Part shown: positions 50,352 to 58,351 of the stretch, in pieces
Layout of the letters: every line of letters begins with the position of its first letter
How positions within the stretch are numbered: position 1 is the first letter of the stretch
Source: Novosphingobium decolorationis
GTDB taxonomy: Bacteria; Pseudomonadota; Alphaproteobacteria; Sphingomonadales; Sphingomonadaceae
Reading direction: 5' to 3'
Length of the DNA: 64,000 nucleotides
Assembly (NCBI RefSeq): GCF_018417475.1
Contig: NZ_CP054856.1
Coordinates: 2,015,001-2,079,000, forward strand
Notes under the pieces: generated by a model
Database searches by the model: none
What the model saw: the letters and a program-made list of their open reading frames with translations, nothing else
Told to the model about the DNA's origin: nothing
Program-made: the position numbers and the translations under genes

Positions 50352-53144
50352 TCAGGCGAAGGCGAGGTCGACCACCGTGCGCGTGGTGCCCTGCGCGATC
50401 TCCAGCGCGACCCGTCCGCGCGCATCGACATCGCGCGCCGCCCCATTGATGCGCAGGCCACGCCTTTGCTCCCGCCCACGCCCGAGCGTGAGCAGGCTGG
50501 TGCGCGCGGGGCCCGCCGCGTGTTCGAGCACGACACGGCACCGCGTGCCCGAGGACACTACTTCGATGGCCTCCTCGCGCGCGAAGCGCACACCGGGTGC
50601 CAGCTGCAGATCGAACGCCGCGTCCTGAAGGCGGACGTGGAAACGGCGGCGCACCCCGTCGCGCGGGACCACGCGCAAGCTCCCCCCTGCCTCCTCAAGG
50701 CGTCCGCAATGGGCGATACGCCCCAGCAGCGGATCGTCGGCAAGGGTCGTCGCGGCCGCGCGCAAGGCGCCGCAGAACCCCAGGTCGATCTCGCACGAAT
50801 AGTACCAGGACCCGTGCCAGTGCGGCTGGTCGAGCCAGGTCTGCCCCAGCGCCGCGGGCTCGAACCCGCCGCCCGCCGCGCCGTCGTTGGCCTTGCCCGG
50901 ATACCAGTACCCGTGGTCGCTTTCGGGTGTCCCGCTGTTGAGCAGCGCCCAGCTGCTCAGCGTCGAGGCATGCCCAAGACGCAGCAGCGCGTGGGGGTCC
51001 GGCGCATCGTGGAGCGCGTAGTCGAGCACGCCCCAGCCGCCCATCTGCGCCATGTAGGTCAGCGTATAGGCATCGCCGCCCTGCCCGCGGTAATCGCTGC
51101 CAAGGTAATAGTAGGAAGGCTCCAGCCAGCCCCGGCAGAACAGGTTGGCGGCAAACTGGCGCTCGCGAAAGGCGCGGGCGCGTTCGGGCGCGAAGGTGCC
51201 GGGCCGCTCCAGCGCGTAGCGGGCCATGGCCTGCGTCGATTCAAAGCCGGTGGAATCGAAGGCGTATTCCGAGACGAAGAGGTCCTCCACCTCCTCCACG
51301 AAGTGGCGCACCTTGCGCTCCCAGAAGCCGCGCAGTTCGCCCGCCCAGACATCCTTGCCTTCGGCCTCGAGCGCGTCGATGAGCTCGGGCAGGACGATCT
51401 CGTTGTAGTAGCCGATATTGTTCGCGTCCCAGCCGACCAGCGTGTCGGGCACGGTGAACATCGCGCGCGCGGTGCCAAAGGCGCGTTCAAGGTATGCGTC
51501 GGCCGAAAGTCGTGTCGAGACGCCCGGATGGAGCCGCGCGGCGCGGTACATCCCGAAGTACATGACGACGATGTGCGGGTAATCGTAGGTGCGCCACAGG
51601 TGCTCGCGCCCCTTGGGGCCGGGGTCCTCGCTCTCGCGGTTCCGCTTCCAGTCGAGGATGCCGTAGATGCCGTAAGGCCAGGGCTCCTCGGTCGTCTGCT
51701 GGAGACCGCCCCAGACGAAGTGCGCGATATACTCGTCGAGCGCATCGATCTCGGCCTGGACCGGGTATTCGGCAAGCTTGGCGCCGAGGAACGCGGGCTT
51801 GGACAGGCCCGGATCATCGCAGGTCACCTCGTAGATGCGCCAGCCCCCGATGCGGTCGTAGTTGTCGGGGCCCAGCAACACCTCGCTCTGCATGTTCCAT
51901 TCGGCGAGAAGCCCGTTGTACCACATGGCGGGATCGGTGTGGCGGTGGGCGGCGATGAAGGCCCCGCGCTTGGCGATCATCGTCTCGACCGGTTCGGTCG
52001 CGAAGAATTCGAGAGTCGTGCGCGCGCCGTTTTCCTGCACCAGCGTCAGGTGGTTCTCGCCCAGCCGTGCAAGTTCCACGCGGTAGAGCTGGCGCCCCGC
52101 CCGCGTCCCCAGCGCGGTGATGCGCGTGTCGCCGGGATGCTCGGCCTCGATCCGGGCGATGGGAATGCGCGAGCCCAGCGAGAGCGTGACCGCAAGATCG
52201 GTGGGCACGGTCATGCCCGGGCTCAGCTCGACATCGACAAGGCCGCGCTCCGCAATCGCGGCGCGCATCTGGGCATAGCCTTCGACCAGCGCAAAGGTCA
52301 CACCGCGCTGCGCGCGCGCGCCTGCGGCAAGGTGCAACGACGTCGCGGGAAGGCGCCAGCGCGAATGGGCCTTGCGCACCTCGTCCACCGCGCGCGCGGC
52401 GTGGAAATAGACCTGGTAGCAGGGGCCCTCGCGGCGAAAGCCCTCCCAGTATTCGAGCGCGCTGCCCTCCTGCGGGAACATCGCCAGCCAGGGCGTCGCA
52501 CTGTCCTTGCGCTGCCAGAACACGTGCGAGCCCGCGCCCGAAATGAAGCTGTGCTTCAAGAGCCCCTGCGGGTCCTTGCCGTCGCTTGCCTGCAGCTCGT
52601 TGATCGGCAGGCCCAGAGCCAGATCGCCCAGTTCGAGCGCCTCGCCGCCCGTGTTCGCCAGATCGAGCGTGAGGGCAAGATCGCCCCCCTCCAGCGCGAA
52701 GCGTACGACAAGGACCAGGCCCGCGCCCAGCGCATAGCGGGTGGCGAGCGTGTTCGCGGTCGCCTCTGCGACGTCGCCCGCCAGCGCCGTGGTGGCGAAG
52801 GTGCGCCATTCGCCCCCGCCGAGGCGGAAGCGTCCGCGCACCTCGCCCAGACGTCCGCCGGCGCGAATGAAGTCGCCAAGCGCCTCTTGGCCTGCGGCGA
52901 GCAGACTGGTGACGCAGCCACCCTCGCATCCGGTCACGAAGGCCGCCCCCTCCTCTGCCAATGCGCGGCTGACGCGGCGCACGCCCGGCTCGGCCGCGCG
53001 GGCGATGGCCGGGGCGAGCGCGGGCAGCGCCAGCGCGCCGACACCGCCTTTCAGAAGCGCGCGGCGCGAGGCCGTAGGCGAGCCGGTAGAAGCGGCGAAA
53101 CGGACACGGGGGGAAGTCATCCGGGCATCATCCAGGTCTGCCAC
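50352..53144 (-). CDS. Large exported protein, DUF5695-like (putative glycosidase fold)
   Basis: 930 aa. The leader SRRALLKGGVGALALPALAP resembles a Tat or Sec signal. The N-terminal half is beta-rich (supersandwich-like), the C-terminal half (about 380-800) is helical with many Trp, Tyr and acidic residues (HFVWGGLQQTTEEPWPYGIY, LVGWDANNIGYYNEIVLPEL), like an (alpha/alpha)6 barrel of six-hairpin glycosidases. I associate this architecture with DUF5695 proteins, uncharacterised. A start 24 bp downstream (MTSPRVRF) is possible. It lies downstream of the D-amino-acid dehydrogenase-like gene and near the alpha-galactosidase, so a role in glycan removal is a reasonable guess. Confidence 0.72.
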   Translation of the reverse strand: MADLDDARMTSPRVRFAASTGSPTASRRALLKGGVGALALPALAPAIARAAEPGVRRVSRALAEEGAAFVTGCEGGCVTSLLAAGQEALGDFIRAGGRLGEVRGRFRLGGGEWRTFATTALAGDVAEATANTLATRYALGAGLVLVVRFALEGGDLALTLDLANTGGEALELGDLALGLPINELQASDGKDPQGLLKHSFISGAGSHVFWQRKDSATPWLAMFPQEGSALEYWEGFRREGPCYQVYFHAARAVDEVRKAHSRWRLPATSLHLAAGARAQRGVTFALVEGYAQMRAAIAERGLVDVELSPGMTVPTDLAVTLSLGSRIPIARIEAEHPGDTRITALGTRAGRQLYRVELARLGENHLTLVQENGARTTLEFFATEPVETMIAKRGAFIAAHRHTDPAMWYNGLLAEWNMQSEVLLGPDNYDRIGGWRIYEVTCDDPGLSKPAFLGAKLAEYPVQAEIDALDEYIAHFVWGGLQQTTEEPWPYGIYGILDWKRNRESEDPGPKGREHLWRTYDYPHIVVMYFGMYRAARLHPGVSTRLSADAYLERAFGTARAMFTVPDTLVGWDANNIGYYNEIVLPELIDALEAEGKDVWAGELRGFWERKVRHFVEEVEDLFVSEYAFDSTGFESTQAMARYALERPGTFAPERARAFRERQFAANLFCRGWLEPSYYYLGSDYRGQGGDAYTLTYMAQMGGWGVLDYALHDAPDPHALLRLGHASTLSSWALLNSGTPESDHGYWYPGKANDGAAGGGFEPAALGQTWLDQPHWHGSWYYSCEIDLGFCGALRAAATTLADDPLLGRIAHCGRLEEAGGSLRVVPRDGVRRRFHVRLQDAAFDLQLAPGVRFAREEAIEVVSSGTRCRVVLEHAAGPARTSLLTLGRGREQRRGLRINGAARDVDARGRVALEIAQGTTRTVVDLAFA

Positions 53145-53183
53145 GCGAGCGGGCCGAGCGCCGCTTCACGTGTGGGCAAGAGG

Positions 53184-54404
53184 TCAGGCGAAACGGGAAA
53201 GGGCGAAGGGCGCGAGCGGCAGGCTGGTGCGGCGACCATCGAGCATCTCGGTCACGAGCCGTCCGGTGACAGCGGCCAGCGTCAGCCCCAGGTGCTGGTG
53301 CCCGAAGGCGTAGTAGAGGTTATCCGCGCGGTCCGAACGGCCAATCGCGGGCAGATAGTCGGGCAGGGTCGGGCGCGCGCCCATCCAGCGCTGGAACGGC
53401 CCGGTGATTGGCAGGCCAAGCTCGGCGATGTGGCGTTCCAGCCGCGCCCACTTGCGCGGGTCGGCGGGGGCATCGGCGCGCGCGAACTCGACGAAGCTCG
53501 CCGCCTGCACGCACGTGCGGTAGCGCGTGACGATCATCGCGCGCTCCTCGTAGACGACGGGCGGCAGGTCCTCGGGCCAGTGCTGCGCGTCGGCGCGCAC
53601 GTGATAGCCCCGCTCAGCGATGATCGGCACCTTGTGGCCGACAGGCGCCAGCAGCGCGACCGAGCGTACGCCCGCGCAGACCACCACCTGGTCACACTCG
53701 ACGCCCGCGATGGAGATGCGTCGGCCCTCGCGCACCAGGCGCCCCTCCCCCTCGATCCGCGTGCCGCCGCGCGCGGCAAAGGCGGCGTGAAGCGCCCCGC
53801 GCAGTTCATCCAGATCGGCGATCTGCGCGGTGCCGGTAAAGCGCATGGCGCCTGCAGGGTGCGCGGCACCGAGCGCCGAAAGACGCGCCAGATCCGCTGC
53901 CGAGGCGGGTGCGGCACTGGCGGTGCCCGTGTCCGCCGCCGCAAGATCGCGCGTGCCTTCCCGCGCGGCGCGTTCATCCAGCCAGGTCACCAGGTGCCCA
54001 CCTTCGCGCAGCAGGTCCGGTGCGCCGATCTCCTCCACTTGCGCGCGCCAGGCGGGAAGCGCCTCGGCCAGCAGCCGGGAGAGCGCCGTGCGCCCCGCCG
54101 CAAAGCGCTTCGCACCCGACGCGCCCAGAAGGCGTGTGGTGAAGGGAAGCCAGGTCGCGATCTCACGCGGGGGCAGCGCGAGCGGGCCGCCTGCGGCGAA
54201 CAGACGCCCCGGTACGCTGCGCACCTGCTCCATCGAGGCCAGCGGAGCGACCTGCTCGACCGCGATGTGCCCGGCGTTGCCCCAGGACGGGGCGGCGGCG
54301 CCGGGATCGTTGTCGAGGAGGGTGACGCGGTGGCCCGCCTTGAGCAGCGCCAGCCCTGCGGACAAGCCCACAACACCGCCTCCGATGATCCCCACGTGCC
54401 CCAT
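53184..54404 (-). CDS. FAD-dependent D-amino-acid dehydrogenase, probable D-hydroxyproline dehydrogenase
   Basis: 406 aa, DadA/glycine-oxidase family. MGHVGIIGGGVVGLSAGLAL at the N-terminus binds FAD; the C-terminal block NLYYAFGHQHLGLTLAAVTG is typical of D-amino-acid and D-hydroxyproline dehydrogenases (GHxHxG-like). The start at 54404 places the dinucleotide motif at residue 5; a frame 63 bp longer overlaps the promoter palindrome. Together with the epimerase and DapA-like gene it completes the oxidation of cis-4-hydroxy-D-proline. The promoter at 54430 carries a GntR-type site. Confidence 0.86.
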   Translation of the reverse strand: MGHVGIIGGGVVGLSAGLALLKAGHRVTLLDNDPGAAAPSWGNAGHIAVEQVAPLASMEQVRSVPGRLFAAGGPLALPPREIATWLPFTTRLLGASGAKRFAAGRTALSRLLAEALPAWRAQVEEIGAPDLLREGGHLVTWLDERAAREGTRDLAAADTGTASAAPASAADLARLSALGAAHPAGAMRFTGTAQIADLDELRGALHAAFAARGGTRIEGEGRLVREGRRISIAGVECDQVVVCAGVRSVALLAPVGHKVPIIAERGYHVRADAQHWPEDLPPVVYEERAMIVTRYRTCVQAASFVEFARADAPADPRKWARLERHIAELGLPITGPFQRWMGARPTLPDYLPAIGRSDRADNLYYAFGHQHLGLTLAAVTGRLVTEMLDGRRTSLPLAPFALSRFA

Positions 54405-54429
54405 CAAAAACTCCGTTGACCACAAACTT

Positions 54430-54447
54430 ATTTCGTATACGGTATAT
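54430..54447. promoter_or_regulatory. Predicted GntR operator (site 1)
   Basis: ATTTCGTATACGGTATAT, a near-palindrome around GTATAC in the divergent region of the dehydrogenase gene and the GntR gene. The core TCGTATACGG differs by one base from TCGTATACGA at 62749-62758. Confidence 0.65.
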
Positions 54448-54555
54448 CTAATTCGACGAGGCAGCAAGACTCAATGACCCGCAAATTGTCCCTTCCCGAC
54501 ACTCGGCCTGGCCAGGGTGGAGCCCTGCCCAAAGGTTCATTTGCGGGAACCGGAA

Positions 54556-54579
54556 CAACCGTCTACGTTATACGGTTGT
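54556..54579. promoter_or_regulatory. Inverted repeat before the GntR gene
   Basis: ACAACCGT (54556-54563) and ACGGTTGT (54572-54579) are exact complements around CTACGTTAT... spacing 8 bp, 45 bp before the GntR start. It contains a TATACGG half-element and could be an autoregulatory site. Confidence 0.45.
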
Positions 54580-54623
54580 CGCATGCGCCCTGCGGGCGTG
54601 ATGCATTCCTGGAGATTTGAGTC

Positions 54624-55280
54624 GTGACAATTGTAGTTCGGACACTGGCAGAGCGGATTTTCGAAGTCATCCGCGAGCGGATCATCGAAGGCAAGCTTTC
54701 GGTCATGGAGCCGGTCCGGCAGGACGCGCTCGCCAAGGAGCTGGGGGTCAGCAAGATCCCGCTGCGCGAAGCGCTCGCCCGCCTCGAGCATGAGGGGCTC
54801 CTCACCAGCCAGCCCAACCGCGGCTGGTTCGTCCAGCCGATGACGAGCGACCAGGCCGAGGAAATCTACGAGCTGCGCCTCGCCTTCGAGCCCGTCGCCG
54901 CCGCACGCGGCGCGCGCATGGCCACCGAGGAAGACCAGCAGGCCGCCATCGCCGCGTTCGAACGGCTCGACACGGCCGCCAATTCCGCGCTCAGCGAAGT
55001 GGGCGTGCGCAACCGCGAATTCCACGTGACGCTGGTGCGCCCGGGGCAGCGCCTGCTCACCACCCAACTGGTCGAGCGCCTCGAAGTGCTCGCCGAGCGC
55101 TACGTCATTGCCCACCTGGAGCCCGCCGGACGCGGCAACCGCGCGCACACCGAGCACAAGGGGCTGCTCGACGCCTGGCTCGCGCGCGACGAGGACGCCG
55201 TGCGCGCCCAGCTGACCCATCACATCGCCAACACGCTCGAAGACCTTCGGGCCCATTTCGCCGTCAGCCTGACCGGCTGA
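54624..55280 (+). CDS. GntR-family regulator, FadR/FCD subfamily
   Basis: 218 aa. Winged helix-turn-helix (about 5-75; LAKELGVSKIPLREALARLE) and an FCD ligand domain (about 80-212) with metal-binding type residues: Asp/Arg region ELRLAFEPVAA, His in NREFHVTL, HKGLLDAW and HHIANTL. The start is GTG, preceded by GGAGATTTGA. It heads the plus-strand operon with the permease and alpha-galactosidase, and palindromes near 54.4 kb and 62.75 kb fit FCD-type operators. The ligand may be hydroxyproline or a pathway acid. Confidence 0.92.
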   Translation: MTIVVRTLAERIFEVIRERIIEGKLSVMEPVRQDALAKELGVSKIPLREALARLEHEGLLTSQPNRGWFVQPMTSDQAEEIYELRLAFEPVAAARGARMATEEDQQAAIAAFERLDTAANSALSEVGVRNREFHVTLVRPGQRLLTTQLVERLEVLAERYVIAHLEPAGRGNRAHTEHKGLLDAWLARDEDAVRAQLTHHIANTLEDLRAHFAVSLTG

Positions 55281-55304
55281 CGCACTGCACAGCAAGGGGA
55301 CTGC

Positions 55305-56726
55305 ATGCTCGGACCGAGAAAGACACTCGAATCTCTCGCTCACCGCGAAACCGGGCATAGCCTTGCCAAGACCCTGAGCTGGCCGCACCTCGTGGCCCTG
55401 GGGGTCGGCGCCATCGTCGGCACGGGTATCTACACGCTGACAGGCGTGGGCGCCGAGCGTGCAGGTCCCGCAGTGATCCTGGCCTTCGCCATTGCGGGCG
55501 CGGTCTGCGCCTGCGCGGCGCTCGCCTATGCCGAGATGGCCACGCTGATCCCGGCGGCGGGCAGCGCCTATACCTTCAGCTACGCGGCCATGGGCGAGAC
55601 CGTCGCCTGGATCGTGGGCTGGAGCCTGATCCTGGAATACTCGCTCGCCTGCTCGACCGTGGCGGTGGGCTGGTCGGGCTATCTGGTCGGCTGGATCCAG
55701 TCGGCGGGCGTGCCGCTGGCCGAGATGCTGCTGACAGGCCCGTTCACCGGCGGCCTCATCAACCTGCCCGCCGTCCTGGTTGCGCTTGCCATCATGGGCA
55801 TGCTGATCGGGGGCACGCGCGAGAGCGCGACGCTCAACATCATACTCGTCATCATCAAGCTTGCCGCGCTCAGCGTCTTCGTCGCGATCGCCCTTCCCGC
55901 CTTCCAGGCCGACAATCTCCAGCCCTTCATGCCCTATGGCTTTGGCAGCAGCGAGATCGGCGGTGCCAAGCGCGGGGTCATGGCGGCCGCGGCCATCGTC
56001 TTCTTTGCCTTCTACGGCTTCGATGCGGTGGCCACCTCGGCCGAGGAAGCCAAGAACCCGGGCCGCGACCTTACCATCGGCATCATCGGCTCGATGCTGG
56101 TGTGCACGGTGATCTACATGGCGGTGGCCTTTGCCGCCGTGGGCGCGCTCCCGTTCCAGGAACTGGGCCACAGCGCCGAGCCGCTCGCGCTGGTGCTGCG
56201 CGCGCTCGACCAGCCCTTTGCCGCGCACGTCATCGCGCTCGCCGCGATCATTGCGCTGCCCTCCGTCATCCTGGTGATGATGTACGGGCAGAGCCGCGTG
56301 TTCTTCGTCATGGCGCGCGACGGGCTGCTGCCGCGCGCGCTTGCCCGGATCAACCCGAAGACCGGTGCGCCCACGCGCATCACGCTGATGACCGGTGTGT
56401 CCATCGCGCTGGTTGCGGGGATCTTCCCGCTCGACAAGATCGCCGAGATGGCGAACGCGGGCACGCTCATCGCCTTCATCGCGGTCGGCGCGTGCCTCAT
56501 GATCATGCGCCGCCGCGAGCCCGCGCTGCCGCGCCTGTTCCGCTGCCCGCAGCCCTACCTTGTCGGCACGCTCGCCATTGCGGGCTGCGCCTACCTGCTC
56601 TTCAGCCTGCCCACCGACACGCTCATCCGCTTTGCGATCTGGAACGTTGCCGGGCTGATCTTCTACTGCCTCTACAGCCGCCCGCGCAGCAGCGCCGGGC
56701 GCGATCTGGCCGCCCAGCGCGCCTGA
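55305..56726 (+). CDS. APC-superfamily amino acid permease (CAT/YfnA-like)
   Basis: 473-aa inner-membrane protein with 12 predicted helices. The first carries the backbone-binding motif VGAIVGTGIYTL, TM3-TM6 include AEMATLIPAAGSAYTFSYAA and the unwound TM6 FAFYGFDAVATSAEEAKNP, hallmarks of the cationic amino acid transporter type. It starts 24 bp after the GntR gene behind AAGGGG. In this setting it is a candidate importer of hydroxyproline or proline; substrate is inferred from neighbours only. Confidence 0.92.
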   Translation: MLGPRKTLESLAHRETGHSLAKTLSWPHLVALGVGAIVGTGIYTLTGVGAERAGPAVILAFAIAGAVCACAALAYAEMATLIPAAGSAYTFSYAAMGETVAWIVGWSLILEYSLACSTVAVGWSGYLVGWIQSAGVPLAEMLLTGPFTGGLINLPAVLVALAIMGMLIGGTRESATLNIILVIIKLAALSVFVAIALPAFQADNLQPFMPYGFGSSEIGGAKRGVMAAAAIVFFAFYGFDAVATSAEEAKNPGRDLTIGIIGSMLVCTVIYMAVAFAAVGALPFQELGHSAEPLALVLRALDQPFAAHVIALAAIIALPSVILVMMYGQSRVFFVMARDGLLPRALARINPKTGAPTRITLMTGVSIALVAGIFPLDKIAEMANAGTLIAFIAVGACLMIMRRREPALPRLFRCPQPYLVGTLAIAGCAYLLFSLPTDTLIRFAIWNVAGLIFYCLYSRPRSSAGRDLAAQRA

Positions 56727-56796
56727 CCCTGCATACCGGGCAGGACGCATCGGCGCGTCCTGCCCCCGCCATCCACGAACCCTGAGGAGACCTCCC

Positions 56797-58311
56797 GTGT
56801 CACGTTCCGCCGTGATTGCCGCCGCGCTTGCCGCCGTGGCCCTTCCCTTTGCGCCCGCCGCGCAGGCCAAGACCCCGTTTGACGGCGTCTGGCTGTTCGA
56901 CGAGGCCCCCGACCGCCCCGGCGTCACCATGATGGAGGTGCGCTCCAAGGGCGATGCCATCGAGGGCGAAGTCACCACCCAGTGGTATGGCCCGGTCACG
57001 ATGCAAAACGCGCGCCTCGAAGATGGCACGCTCACCTTCGAGGCCACCAACATCAACGACTGGGACCACCCAACCCGCACCTGGCACGTCGCCATGGCGG
57101 ACGGAAAGGTCCAGCTGACCGGCCAGATCTGGTTCAGCGAGATCGACGAGACCGGCCACAAGGGCACCGCGAAGGACGCGAAGGCGCGCGCCTTCGCGTT
57201 CACCGAACTGCCCGAGATGGGCGCGCCGATCCCCGGCACGCTGGCCCCCACCCCGCCGATGGGCTGGTCGAGCTGGAACAAGTTCGACGAGCACATCGAC
57301 GATGCCACGGTGCGCGCGATGGCCGACGCCATGGTCGCGACCGGCCTGCGCGACGCTGGCTACACCTACATCAACATCGACGATGGCTGGCAGGGCACGC
57401 GCGATGCCAGTGGCGCGCTGCAGCCCAACGCCAAGTTCCCCGACATGAAGGCGCTGACCGACTACGTCCACGCGCGCGGCCTCAAGATCGGCATCTACTC
57501 CTCGCAAGGGCCCAAGACCTGCGCGGGTTACGAGGGCAGCTACGGCCACGTGAAGCAGGACGCGCAGACCTTTGCCGACTGGGGCTTCGATTACCTCAAG
57601 TACGACCTGTGCTCGGGCGAGTGGTTCTACAACGACCGCGACACCGTGGTGCGCAGCTACTACGAGATGGGCAAGGCGCTGCGCGAGACGGGCCGCGACA
57701 TCCTCTTCTCGCTGTGCGAGTACGGCCGCTTCGAGGTCGGCAGCTGGGGCCGCGATGTCGGTGGCGAACTGTGGCGCACGACCGGCGACATCACCGACGA
57801 CTACAAGACGATGGCCGAAATCGGCTTCGATCACAACGGCAAGCCCGAGCACGCCGGCCCCCACGGCTGGAACGACCCCGACATGCTGGAAATCGGCAAC
57901 GGCGGGATGAGCGCGGACGAATACCGCACGCACATGTCGCTCTGGGCCATGTCGGCCGCCCCGCTGATGATGGGCCATGACCTGCGCGAGACGAGCGCAG
58001 ACATGCTGGCGATCCTCGCCAACCGCCGCGTCATTGCGGTCGATCAGGACACGCGCGGCATCCAGGGCCAGGCCGTGCGCACCGAGGGTACGACCGAAGT
58101 CTGGGCCAAGCCGCTCGCCGACGGGTCGGTGGCGCTGGCCCTCTTCAACCGCGCCGAGGCGCCGATCACCGCGACGATGAGCGCGGGCGATGCGGGCCTG
58201 GCGAGCGTGTCGAAGGTCGAGGATCTGTGGTCGGGCGCGGTCACGTCGGGCCTTGCGGGAAGCTACGAAGTCCCCGCGCACGGCGTAGTGATGCTGCGCG
58301 TCACCGCGTAA
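56797..58311 (+). CDS. Secreted alpha-galactosidase, GH27
   Basis: 504 aa. Signal peptide (MSRSAVIAAALAAVALPFAP to AQA). An extra N-terminal beta domain (about 27-140) precedes the GH27 barrel, which starts at TPPMGWSSWNKFDEH (about 152). Catalytic residues are visible: nucleophile Asp270 in DYLKYDLCS and acid/base Asp331 in WRTTGDI; INIDDGWQG and WNDPDMLEIGNGG are family blocks. A C-terminal beta domain ends the protein. It should remove terminal alpha-galactose outside the cytoplasm. GGAG lies before the start; same operon as GntR and the permease. Confidence 0.94.
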   Translation: MSRSAVIAAALAAVALPFAPAAQAKTPFDGVWLFDEAPDRPGVTMMEVRSKGDAIEGEVTTQWYGPVTMQNARLEDGTLTFEATNINDWDHPTRTWHVAMADGKVQLTGQIWFSEIDETGHKGTAKDAKARAFAFTELPEMGAPIPGTLAPTPPMGWSSWNKFDEHIDDATVRAMADAMVATGLRDAGYTYINIDDGWQGTRDASGALQPNAKFPDMKALTDYVHARGLKIGIYSSQGPKTCAGYEGSYGHVKQDAQTFADWGFDYLKYDLCSGEWFYNDRDTVVRSYYEMGKALRETGRDILFSLCEYGRFEVGSWGRDVGGELWRTTGDITDDYKTMAEIGFDHNGKPEHAGPHGWNDPDMLEIGNGGMSADEYRTHMSLWAMSAAPLMMGHDLRETSADMLAILANRRVIAVDQDTRGIQGQAVRTEGTTEVWAKPLADGSVALALFNRAEAPITATMSAGDAGLASVSKVEDLWSGAVTSGLAGSYEVPAHGVVMLRVTA

Positions 58312-58313
58312 GC

Positions 58314-58348
58314 GCCACGAGGGGGCGGGCCGCCCGCCCCCTCGTGGC
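58314..58348. terminator. Bidirectional terminator between alpha-galactosidase and DPP-IV genes
   Basis: 17-bp arms (58314-58330 and 58332-58348) separated by one base, GCCACGAGGGGGCGGGC and its complement, between convergent stops 40 bp apart. No T-run; very stable. Confidence 0.75.
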
Positions 58349-58351
58349 CCA

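Noticed and set aside
50082..54419. A 1445-codon open frame on the plus strand
   Set aside because: It is antisense to the SDR, DUF5695-like and D-amino-acid dehydrogenase genes, which have clear family motifs. High GC leaves the opposite frame open; its sequence is Arg/Ala/Gln-rich with no domain.
54537..57332. A 931-codon open frame on the minus strand
   Set aside because: It is a shadow of the GntR, permease and galactosidase genes; composition is repetitive Arg/Gly/Asp/His-rich and it lacks any known motif.
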